Origin: Trueperaceae bacterium
GTDB lineage: Bacteria > Deinococcota > Deinococci > Deinococcales > Trueperaceae
Length of the DNA: 7,775 nucleotides
Direction of reading: 5' to 3'
Assembly (NCBI GenBank): GCA_007121175.1
Contig: SKMG01000231.1
Span: 1-7,775, forward strand
Shown here in pieces: positions 1-5,354 of the stretch (positions within the stretch are counted from its first letter, which is position 1; the number at the start of each line of letters is the position of its first letter). The notes below the pieces were generated by a model. It was not told where the DNA came from and made no database searches. It saw only the letters and a program-made list of their open reading frames with translations. Made by a program: the position numbers and the translations under genes.

Positions 1-695
1 ATCAGCCACTTGGCGATGCACACGGCGTCGCTCGCCTCGGCCAAGGGGATCAGGTCGAGCTCGATCTCGTGCTGCGATGAGCCGACCTCGTGGTGGTGGT
101 ACTTCACGGGTATGCCGATCGCGCCGAGCGCCTTGACGATCTGGTGCCGTATGCCTTCAAGGCGGTCTTGCGGGTAGACGCGATGGTAGCCCTGCTGGGG
201 CGCGAAGCGCGGCCGATCGGCGAACTCGGACCCCAGGCCCTCGGCGCTCTCCACGTAGTAGTAGCTGTGGGCGTCATCGGAGTGGTAGCGCACGTCGTCG
301 AACAGGTGGAACTCGAGCTCGACGAGCATCATGGCGTCGTCGGCGATGCCACTCGAGCGCAATGCGTCGACCGTCCGGCGCGCGACGTTGCGCGGGTACT
401 GCGCGAAGGCGCCGCCCCCGGTCAGCTCGACGTCGCACAGCGCGGTGAGCACCGCATGGCCGTCTCGCTCCTGCACGAAGGCGGTGCGCAGGTCAGGGAT
501 GGCCACCATGTCGGAGTCGTCGGTGGTGGCGTAGCCGAAGTTGCTGGCGTCGAAGCCGATACCGTCGGCGAGGAGTTTCTCGGTGACGTTGCCCCGCGGA
601 ACCGAGACGTTGCGCAAGCCGCCATGGATGTCGATCATCAGCAGGTCGAGGAAGTCGATCGGCCCGTAGTCCCCTGTGAACCGCCGCAAGGTCAT
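1..695 (-). CDS. glnA: Type I glutamine synthetase, N-terminal part (runs off left edge)
   Basis: Glutamine synthetase makes glutamine from glutamate, ammonia and ATP in the cytoplasm, the main entry of ammonium into metabolism. Read on the minus strand from the ATG at 695-693, the frame stays open for 231 codons to the window edge; a full GSI is about 440-470 residues, so about half is present. The beta-grasp N-terminal domain carries GFDASNFGY (47-55) followed by SDMVAIPDL (61-69), the equivalent of the canonical FDGSS...SDM...PD segment. The catalytic domain begins with VELEFHLFD (125-133), whose E126 and E128 match the first metal-ligand glutamates. Then come QGYHRVYPQD (168-177) and KYHHHEVGSSQHEIEL (198-213), where E203 and E210 match further metal-binding glutamates. 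The FDASNFGY variant suggests a divergent GSI subgroup rather than the enterobacterial or actinobacterial main enzyme. The adenylylation site and C-terminus are not visible. The start is fixed by an AAAGGAG site 5 nt upstream. Confidence 0.95.
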   Translation of the reverse strand, partial: MTLRRFTGDYGPIDFLDLLMIDIHGGLRNVSVPRGNVTEKLLADGIGFDASNFGYATTDDSDMVAIPDLRTAFVQERDGHAVLTALCDVELTGGGAFAQYPRNVARRTVDALRSSGIADDAMMLVELEFHLFDDVRYHSDDAHSYYYVESAEGLGSEFADRPRFAPQQGYHRVYPQDRLEGIRHQIVKALGAIGIPVKYHHHEVGSSQHEIELDLIPLAEASDAVCIAKWL

Positions 696-700
696 GGAAG

Positions 701-707
701 CTCCTTT
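701..707 (-). promoter_or_regulatory. Ribosome binding site of glnA
   Basis: Minus-strand AAAGGAG lies 5 nt before the ATG at 695. It is the strongest Shine-Dalgarno in the window and decides the glnA start. Confidence 0.8.
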
Positions 708-714
708 GTACCGC

Positions 715-744
715 TCGTGCAGGCAGCGTACCCGGTTCGCGCCA
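715..744 (-). promoter_or_regulatory. Candidate sigma-70 promoter of glnA
   Basis: On the minus strand, TTGAGC (744-739) and TACGCT (720-715) are separated by 18 nt. They resemble the TTGACA and TANNNT housekeeping elements. Transcription would start near 708, leaving a leader of about 13 nt that just includes the AAAGGAG site. The position is sensible, but a match of this quality can occur by chance. No NtrC, GlnR or TnrA-type operator was recognised. Confidence 0.4.
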
Positions 745-836
745 GTTGGCTCAACGCCCGCCCGGTCCGCGTCTTGCTTCCGGCTCCGGCGCCTGTCGGG
801 CGGCGTGCGCGCCTCGCCGCGCCGATGGAGTATGTG

Positions 837-842
837 TAGGGT
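837..842 (+). promoter_or_regulatory. Possible -10 element for the sugar dehydrogenase/cytochrome unit
   Basis: TAGGGT fits the TANNNT pattern of a -10 box and sits about 50 nt upstream of the ATG at 893. Start of transcription would fall near 849. Only a poor -35 (TCGCCG at 814-819, spacer 17) is present, so this is a weak candidate. The rest of the divergent region 696-892 shows no other clear element. Confidence 0.2.
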
Positions 843-892
843 CCAGACGATTCCGCCCGTGAAGCGCCGCGCCGAGGCCGAGAGGGGTCACC

Positions 893-2356
893 ATGCGCAG
901 CCCACACCAGCGTCCGATCCTGCTGTCCGCGGCGGTCCTCGCGGCCCTCGTGCTCGCAGGCTGCTTCCCCTTCCTGCCCTCGCAAGGCGGCGGACAGACG
1001 ACGTTCGAGCCGCCGCGCGAGCTCGACCCCGCCGACGTCGCGCTGCCCGCGGGCTACCGCATCGAGGTCGTCGCCTCCGGTCTCACCTTTCCGACCGGGG
1101 TGGCGTTCGACGACGAAGGGCGCGTCTTCGTGCTGGAAGCCGGCTACTCGTACGGCGAGGTGTTCACGACCCCGAGGCTGCTGCGGCTCGAGGACGATGG
1201 CGAGTTCTCGGTCGTGGCCGCCGGGCAGAACCCGCCCTGGAACGGGATCGTTTTCGCCGAGGGCGCCTTCTACGTGGCGGGTGGCACGGTGGACGGCGGC
1301 CAACTCCTGCGGATCGAGCCCGACGGGGCTATCACGACGCTCCTCGATGACTTGCCCAGCCGGGGCGACCACCACACCAACGGACCGGTCGCCTCTGGGG
1401 GCTGGCTCTACTTCGGCCAGGGCACCGCGACCAACTCCGCGGTCGTGGGCGCGGACAACGCCGACTTCGGCTGGCTGCTGCGCCATCCCGAGGTCCACGA
1501 CGTCCCCTGCGAGGACCTCACGCTCATCGGCAGGAACTTCCGGTCGTCCGATCCGCTCTCCGAGGCGGGCGACCGGGCCGTGACCGGCGCCTTCGTGCCG
1601 TTCGGCACCCCGACCGAGGCGGGCCAGGTCGTTCGCGGACAGCTGCCCTGCAACGGCGCGGTGATGCGCGTGCGGACCGATGGCAGCGGCCTCGAACTGG
1701 TGGCCTGGGGGTTCCGCAACCCGTTCGGGCTGGCCTTCTCGCCTGACGGCGAGCTCTATGTCAGCGACAACCAGTACGATCTGCGCGGCAGCCGGCCGGT
1801 GTTCGGCACCGGCGACCTGCTGTGGCGCGTGACGCCTGGAACCTGGTACGGCTGGCCGGACTTCCACGCCGAGCGCCCGCTCACCGACGACGACCACTTC
1901 CGGCCGCCCGGCGAGCCCGCGCCGGGATCCGTCCTCGAGCGCCACCCGCAGATCCCGCCGGCGCCCGTGGCCCGGCTCGGCGTGCACTCTTCCTCGAACG
2001 GGCTCGACGTCTCCCGCAGCCCGGACTTCGGTCACGTCGGCGACGTCTTCATCGCCCAGTTCGGCGATCTAGCTCCCGTGGCGGGCAAGGTGCTCGCTCC
2101 GGTCGGCTTCCGGGTCGTCCGGGTCGAGCCCGCGAGCGGCGTCGTGCACGACTTCGCCGTCAACCGCAGCGGAGAGCACGGTCCGGCCTCCAGGCTCGGG
2201 ACGCGCGGCCTCGAGCGCCCGGTCGCGGCTCGCTTCGACCCGGACGGGTCGGCGCTCTACGTCGTCGACTTCGGGGTGGTGACCGTCGGCGATGCGCCCG
2301 AACCGCGGCTCGGTACCGGCGTGCTGTGGCGGATCGTGCGGAGCGAGCAGCCATGA
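893..2356 (+). CDS. PQQ-dependent sugar dehydrogenase, lipoprotein (glucose/sorbosone dehydrogenase family)
   Basis: A 487-residue exported quinoprotein that probably oxidises an aldose or similar sugar outside the membrane, using pyrroloquinoline quinone. The N-terminus is a lipoprotein signal: positively charged start, hydrophobic core 9-20, lipobox LAGC with C24 as the lipidated residue. The mature part reads as the six-bladed beta-propeller of the soluble glucose dehydrogenase/sorbosone dehydrogenase family. It starts with GYRIEVVASGLTFPTGVAFD, then GDHHTNGP (158-165) with H160/H161 at the expected catalytic-base region. GFRNPFGLAFSPDG follows, with R275-N276 matching the PQQ-contacting Arg-Asn of the family, and then a WYGWPDF motif. 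The only cysteines besides C24 appear to be C206 and C253, which bracket an insertion and may form a disulfide. The start is supported by AGAGGGG (881-887), 5 nt upstream. The downstream cytochrome overlaps its stop. The substrate cannot be told from sequence, and no PQQ synthesis genes are in view. Confidence 0.88.
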   Translation: MRSPHQRPILLSAAVLAALVLAGCFPFLPSQGGGQTTFEPPRELDPADVALPAGYRIEVVASGLTFPTGVAFDDEGRVFVLEAGYSYGEVFTTPRLLRLEDDGEFSVVAAGQNPPWNGIVFAEGAFYVAGGTVDGGQLLRIEPDGAITTLLDDLPSRGDHHTNGPVASGGWLYFGQGTATNSAVVGADNADFGWLLRHPEVHDVPCEDLTLIGRNFRSSDPLSEAGDRAVTGAFVPFGTPTEAGQVVRGQLPCNGAVMRVRTDGSGLELVAWGFRNPFGLAFSPDGELYVSDNQYDLRGSRPVFGTGDLLWRVTPGTWYGWPDFHAERPLTDDDHFRPPGEPAPGSVLERHPQIPPAPVARLGVHSSSNGLDVSRSPDFGHVGDVFIAQFGDLAPVAGKVLAPVGFRVVRVEPASGVVHDFAVNRSGEHGPASRLGTRGLERPVAARFDPDGSALYVVDFGVVTVGDAPEPRLGTGVLWRIVRSEQP

Positions 2357-2748
2357 GCGCCCGGAGGGGAGAGGGCAGCTCTGGCAGCGGCGGCGGCGCC
2401 TGCGGCCGCGGCGCGCCGGCGATCGCCGGACTCGCCGCTGCCCTGCTCCTGCTGCTCGCCGCGTGCACCCCGGTGCTCCGCGGGACTCCCGTTCCGGGGC
2501 CGATCGACACGACCGACGTGCGGGTCATCGAGGGCGAGCGGCACTTCGCAGCCGCTTGCCACACCTGCCACCCGAACGCGCTCGCTGGCTTGGGGCCCGG
2601 CATCGTCGACCGACCGCTGCCTCGCTGGCTGGTGCGGCTCCAAGTTCGTGTCGGCGTCGGCGTCATGCCCGCCTTCTCACGCGAGGAGATCACCGACGAC
2701 GAGCTCGATGCGCTCCTCGACTACCTCGACGCGCTGCGGCGGCGCTAG
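2353..2748 (+). CDS. Small mono-haem cytochrome c lipoprotein
   Basis: A 131-residue c-type cytochrome, probably anchored to the outer face of the membrane and accepting electrons from the PQQ dehydrogenase encoded just upstream. The start ATG overlaps the dehydrogenase stop in an ATGA, indicating translational coupling. Residues 1-23 form an unusually long Gly/Ser/Arg-rich n-region. A hydrophobic segment at 24-35 leads to a lipobox ending LLAAC with C38. The haem site is CHTCH (69-73), with H73 as proximal ligand. M105 in VGVMPAF is the likely distal ligand, and the C-terminal helix TDDELDALLDYLDAL is typical of small class I cytochromes. The frame is open far upstream inside the dehydrogenase gene, but that extension is an Arg/Ala-rich shadow translation. 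The redox partnership is inferred from adjacency and known pairing of quinoproteins with cytochromes c. Confidence 0.87.
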   Translation: MSARRGEGSSGSGGGACGRGAPAIAGLAAALLLLLAACTPVLRGTPVPGPIDTTDVRVIEGERHFAAACHTCHPNALAGLGPGIVDRPLPRWLVRLQVRVGVGVMPAFSREEITDDELDALLDYLDALRRR

Positions 2749-2761
2749 CTGCGTGAGCGCC
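2741..2761 (+). other. Inverted repeat over the cytochrome stop codon
   Basis: GGCGCT (2741-2746) and AGCGCC (2756-2761) can pair as a 6-bp stem around a 9-nt loop that contains the end of the TAG stop. It may act with the next hairpin in 3'-end formation, but a 6-bp GC-rich stem is common by chance in such DNA. Confidence 0.25.
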
Positions 2762-2765
2762 AGCA

Positions 2766-2791
2766 CCGGCGGAACGGTCGGTGTCCGCCGG
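2766..2791 (+). terminator. Candidate hairpin terminator after the cytochrome gene
   Basis: CCGGCGGA (2766-2773) and TCCGCCGG (2784-2791) form a perfect 8-bp GC-rich stem with a 10-nt loop, 17 nt after the cytochrome stop and before the mrp operon. No T-run follows, so it is not a classical intrinsic terminator. It could be an RNA 3'-end stabiliser or a U-less terminator of the kind proposed in high-GC bacteria. Confidence 0.4.
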
Positions 2792-2833
2792 CCTCATGCC
2801 ATCTGTCCCTGGCCGCGCCGGGATGTGTCAACC

Positions 2834-2839
2834 TAGGCT
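2834..2839 (+). promoter_or_regulatory. Possible -10 element of the mrp operon
   Basis: TAGGCT matches TANNNT in the only sizeable gap (2749-2938, 190 bp) upstream of mrpE. A transcript would start about 7 nt further on, at or near a GTG at 2846 that is in frame with mrpE. No convincing -35 hexamer is seen at the right distance. Other than this and the two hairpins, I see nothing definite in the gap. Confidence 0.25.
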
Positions 2840-2938
2840 CGGTCGGTGCGCTGCCGCACGTCGCTCCAGCGGGCGCCGTCGCCAGCGCTCCGCGGTCCGA
2901 CCTCTCCGCCGACCGCCTCGGGAGACCGCCGTCACCTC

Positions 2939-3418
2939 ATGCGCACCGCCAAGATGAGCCTCGCCCTGTTCGTGTTCTGGTGCTTGGTCGCTCCGCCGGA
3001 AGGCGTCACCGACGTGCTCGTCGGCGTGCTGGTCGCGCTCTTGGTCGGCGTGTGGGCGACCCGCTTCCTGTGGCCGCCCGAGGATCCTGCCCTGTCCTCG
3101 CTGCGCCCGAGCCGATTGCCGCGCTTCCTGGCGCTCAGCGTCGTGCGTGTGATCAAGGCCTCGCTGCAGGTGCTACGGATCGTCTTCGATCCGCGCTTGC
3201 CCATCGCTCCCGAGGTGCTGCGCCAGCAGGTGCACTTCGAGGCCGATGCGGCCCGATCGACCTTCGCCAACGCCATCACCATCACGCCCGGTACGCTGAC
3301 GCTCGAGGTCGAGGGGGATACCTTCGTGGTGCACTGCCTCGACCGGGCGCTCGCCGAGGACCTGCTCAGCGGGCAGCTCGCGGCGGACGTCGAGGCGCTC
3401 TTCGGGGGCGGGGCGTGA
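2939..3418 (+). CDS. mrpE: Mrp antiporter subunit E
   Basis: MrpE (MnhE/PhaE; MbhA in membrane-bound hydrogenases) is a small membrane subunit needed for assembly and activity of the multi-subunit cation/H+ antiporter. From the ATG at 2939 the product is 159 residues, the usual family size. Two to three hydrophobic segments fill about 6-50 (FVFWCLVAPP, then VLVGVLVALLVGVWATRFLW). A basic stretch and a further hydrophobic segment with RVIKASLQVLRIVF follow. The soluble C-terminal part contains NAITITPGTLTLEV (111-124), the hallmark of the family. The same frame is open back to a GTG at 2846, which would add a 31-residue Pro/Arg-rich tail not typical of MrpE. The ATG at 2939 is therefore preferred, although its upstream GGGAG (2920-2924) is 14 nt away. 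An ATG at 2954 is a second alternative. The stop overlaps mrpF. Confidence 0.9.
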   Translation: MRTAKMSLALFVFWCLVAPPEGVTDVLVGVLVALLVGVWATRFLWPPEDPALSSLRPSRLPRFLALSVVRVIKASLQVLRIVFDPRLPIAPEVLRQQVHFEADAARSTFANAITITPGTLTLEVEGDTFVVHCLDRALAEDLLSGQLAADVEALFGGGA

Positions 3419-3693
3419 TCACGCTCTTCTGGGCGGCTGCCGTGGCGCTCTTGCTGATGGCGTTCGCCTGCCTGTGGCGCGCCGACGTGGGGCCGAGCAT
3501 CCAAGACCGCATCCTGGCGGTGAACGTCGTGGGCGTGAAGGCGCTGGTCGTGCTCGCGCTGCTCGGCATCATCCGTGGCCACGCCTTCCTCATCGACGTC
3601 GCGCTCGTGTACGGCCTGCTCAACTTCATCATCACGATCGCCGCCACGCGCCTGATCGAGACCGGACGCTTCCGGTCTGGGGCCTCGTCATGA
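3415..3693 (+). CDS. mrpF: Mrp antiporter subunit F
   Basis: A 92-residue, three-helix membrane subunit of the Mrp complex (MnhF/PhaF; MbhB in hydrogenases). The family pattern is clear: a first hydrophobic helix (about 3-21), then VGPSIQDRILAVN (25-37) with the conserved Asp-Arg at D31-R32. A second helix (about 38-53) follows, and a third begins with IDVALVYGLLNF (60-71), with a conserved Asp at D61. The start is a GTG at 3415 that overlaps the mrpE stop as GTGA, with a G-rich tract at 3404-3413 just before it. The stop overlaps the mrpG ATG. Longer upstream extensions of this frame run through mrpE and are translation shadows. Confidence 0.9.
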   Translation: MITLFWAAAVALLLMAFACLWRADVGPSIQDRILAVNVVGVKALVVLALLGIIRGHAFLIDVALVYGLLNFIITIAATRLIETGRFRSGASS

Positions 3694-4019
3694 GCGCCTT
3701 GATCGTGCTGCAACAGGCCCTGAGCGTGCTGCTCGTGCTCGCCGGCGTGGTGTTCTTAGCCGGCGGCACGCTCGGCCTGGTGCGGCTGCCCGACCTCTAC
3801 ACGCGCGCGCACGCGGCGAGCAAGTGCGACAGCGTCGGCGCCGGCTCGATCCTGGTGGGACTGCTGTTCTACCAGGGCGTGGCCTTCGACGACCTGAGGT
3901 TGGTGCTACTGGCGTTCCTGGTGCTGGTCTCGGGCCCAACGACGGCTCACGCGTTGGCCCGGGCCGGCTTCCGTACCGGCCTACCGGTGGGTAGGGCGCG
4001 CGGGAGCGACGACCGATGA
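3690..4019 (+). CDS. mrpG: Mrp antiporter subunit G
   Basis: A 109-residue three-helix subunit of the Mrp complex (MnhG/PhaG; MbhC in hydrogenases). A first helix (about 5-27) runs into GLVRLPDLYTRAHAASK (29-45), the diagnostic RLPDxYxRxHAxxK segment of MrpG. The second helix is about 49-64, and the third (about 69-82) ends in SGPTTAHALARA (81-92), also conserved. The C-terminal tail is short, polar and Arg-rich. The ATG overlaps the mrpF stop (ATGA), with GGGG at 3679-3682 upstream. Its own stop overlaps the next gene in the same way. Confidence 0.92.
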   Translation: MSALIVLQQALSVLLVLAGVVFLAGGTLGLVRLPDLYTRAHAASKCDSVGAGSILVGLLFYQGVAFDDLRLVLLAFLVLVSGPTTAHALARAGFRTGLPVGRARGSDDR

Positions 4020-4261
4020 GTCAGCTCTTCGACGCGCTGCTGCTGCTGCTGCTGATCGCGACGGCGATCACGGTCGTGCGGGCGACCGACCTCGTCGCGG
4101 CGGTCGTCAAGTTCGGGCTCTATAGCCTGATGATGTGCGTCTTGTGGCAGCACCGGGGAGCGCCTGACGTCGCCATCGCCGAGGCGGCCGTCGGCGCCGG
4201 CGTCACCAGCGTCCTGTTCCTGCTCACCGTAGCGAGGACCACCCGGGTGGAGAAGCCATGA
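4016..4261 (+). CDS. MbhD-like DUF4040 subunit (separate C-terminal module of MrpA)
   Basis: An 81-residue protein with two to three membrane helices. It matches the MbhD/DUF4040 domain that in classical Bacillus-type Mrp systems forms part of the C-terminal region of the large MrpA protein. In archaeal hydrogenases it is the stand-alone subunit MbhD. Key features are a Leu-rich first helix (7-21), a second with DLVAAVVKFGLYSLMMCVLW (25-44), and the loop HRGAPDVAIAEAAVGAGVTS. That loop holds the conserved GAPD (48-51) and the EAAVGAG motif with E56, an acidic membrane residue expected to lie on the ion or proton path. It starts at an ATGA overlap with mrpG, with GGGAG at 4002-4006, and ends in an ATGA overlap with the next gene. 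Some annotators would call it Na+/H+ antiporter subunit B or a hydrogenase subunit. Confidence 0.85.
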   Translation: MSQLFDALLLLLLIATAITVVRATDLVAAVVKFGLYSLMMCVLWQHRGAPDVAIAEAAVGAGVTSVLFLLTVARTTRVEKP

Positions 4262-5001
4262 GGTGGCTGGGACTGGCCTTGGTGGTGGTCGCTGCGGCCA
4301 CGCTGATGCTCGGCGTCGCGGACCTGCCGCCTCACGGGGCGCACGATGCGCCGGTGCATACCCACGTCGGCGCGCGATACCTCGAGCGCGGCGTGGCCGA
4401 GACCGGCATGCGCAACCTCGTCACCGCGGTCCTGCTGGTCTACCGGGGGTTCGACACCTTCCTCGAAGTGGTGGTGATCTTCTCGGCGCTCGTGGCGGTA
4501 GTGGCGTTGCCTCGCGGCCGTGCGGCGCGCTCACGAGACGGCGACGACCAGCCGCCGGCCGCGTTGCTCACCCGAGAAGGGCCCGCGCAGGAGCGCATCT
4601 CGGTCAGCCCGGTCGTGGCGTTCGTCGTCCAACTCCTCGGACCGTTCATCGCCGTCTTCGCACTGGCCTCGCTCTATCGAGGCCACGTCAGCCCCGGCGG
4701 CGGCTTCCAGAGCGCAGCCATCTTCGGCGCGCTCTTCATCGCCCTCGCCCTCGTGCAAGGCCGCGAGCGGGCGGCGCGACTGGTACCGAGAGGCGCCCGA
4801 GTCTGGCTGCAGGCGCTCGGGCCGTTGTCGTTCGCGCTCATCGGCGGCGTCGGCTGGGTCCTCACCGGCGCCTTCCTCGGCTATCCCGCCGAGGCGGCCG
4901 CCTACGCCCTACGGGAGGCGATGGTCGTGGCGGTCGAGATCGGCATCGCCGTGGGCGGCGCCGTGATCCTGGCGCAGCTGTTCATGGCGATGGAGGGCTG
5001 A
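4258..5001 (+). CDS. mrpB: MbhE-MrpB fusion subunit of the Mrp complex
   Basis: A 247-residue membrane protein joining two modules. Residues about 1-85 are MbhE-like, the last part of a classical MrpA. They comprise a hydrophobic helix (4-20), a periplasmic-type stretch rich in His (LPPHGAHDAPVHTHVG) and ETGMRNLVTAVLLVYRGFDT (48-67), then a second helix with E70. A polar, probably cytoplasmic linker (86-115, RGRAARSRDGDDQPP) leads to an MnhB/MrpB domain (about 116-245). That domain has LLGPFIAVFALASLYRGHVS and the MrpB signature GHVSPGGGFQ (142-151), followed by two or three more helices. Separate MbhE and MbhF (MrpB) proteins occur in archaeal hydrogenases; here they are one chain. The ATG overlaps the previous stop (ATGA), with TGGAG at 4248-4252. 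Confidence 0.88.
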   Translation: MRWLGLALVVVAAATLMLGVADLPPHGAHDAPVHTHVGARYLERGVAETGMRNLVTAVLLVYRGFDTFLEVVVIFSALVAVVALPRGRAARSRDGDDQPPAALLTREGPAQERISVSPVVAFVVQLLGPFIAVFALASLYRGHVSPGGGFQSAAIFGALFIALALVQGRERAARLVPRGARVWLQALGPLSFALIGGVGWVLTGAFLGYPAEAAAYALREAMVVAVEIGIAVGGAVILAQLFMAMEG

Positions 5002-5003
5002 AC

Positions 5004-5354
5004 GTGGTGCTCTTCGGCGTTGACGTCGACTACCTGGCCTTCGTGGTGCTGTTCTGCGTGGGTCTGTACATGCTGGTGAGGAAGAGCAACCTGCTCAAGA
5101 AGCTGCTCGGCCTGAACGTGATGGAGACGGCGGTCTTCGCCTTCCTGGTCACGTCCGGCATGATCGAGGGGGCCGATCCGCCGATCCGCACCGCCGGCAC
5201 CGGCCCGCTCTTCGCCAATCCGATCCCGCATGCGATGGTGCTCACCGGCATCGTCGTGGCGGTCAGCGTCACCGCCGTCGCGCTGGCCTTGATCGTGCAG
5301 ATCCACGCGCATTACGGCACGATCGAGGTCGACGAGCTCAAGGGGCTGCCTTGA
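5004..5354 (+). CDS. mrpC: Mrp antiporter subunit C (NuoK-like)
   Basis: A 116-residue, three-helix subunit homologous to NuoK of respiratory complex I (MnhC/PhaC; MbhG in hydrogenases). The first helix (about 9-25, YLAFVVLFCVGLYMLV) is followed by a Lys-rich turn and KKLLGLNVMETAVFAFLVTS (32-51), with the conserved GL(N/E)xxxxA pattern. A loop with DPP leads to NPIPHAMVLTGIVVAVSVTA (72-91), the diagnostic DPxPQALVLTAIVI-type segment. The C-terminus is short and acidic. The start is a GTG at 5004, two bases after the mrpB stop. GGAGGG (4992-4997) lies 6 nt upstream and favours it over the GTG at 5007. The stop overlaps the mrpD start. Confidence 0.92.
   Translation: MVLFGVDVDYLAFVVLFCVGLYMLVRKSNLLKKLLGLNVMETAVFAFLVTSGMIEGADPPIRTAGTGPLFANPIPHAMVLTGIVVAVSVTAVALALIVQIHAHYGTIEVDELKGLP

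Noticed and set aside
90..839. Plus-strand 249-codon open frame opposite glnA
   Set aside because: It lies antisense to a clear glutamine synthetase and its product is low-complexity, rich in Val, Arg, Ala and His. Long antisense frames are expected in DNA this GC-rich.
692..2035. Minus-strand 447-codon open frame opposite the sugar dehydrogenase
   Set aside because: The product is Arg/Glu/Gly-rich with no recognisable domain. The plus strand encodes a well-formed propeller enzyme with signal peptide and ribosome binding site.
1822..2352. Upstream extension of the cytochrome frame inside the dehydrogenase gene
   Set aside because: The extension is Arg/Ala-rich with no domain. The ATG at 2353 gives a normal lipoprotein signal and an ATGA overlap.
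4016..5001. Frameshift or broken mrpA as the reason for the small DUF4040 and MbhE pieces
   Set aside because: Each piece has an intact start overlap, ribosome binding site and complete domain, and the arrangement matches known split forms, so these are genuine separate genes rather than a pseudogene.
4263..5003. N-terminal extension of mrpC through the mrpB region in another frame
   Set aside because: The extended product is Arg-rich shadow sequence. Family similarity begins only after the GTG at 5004, which has its own GGAGGG.
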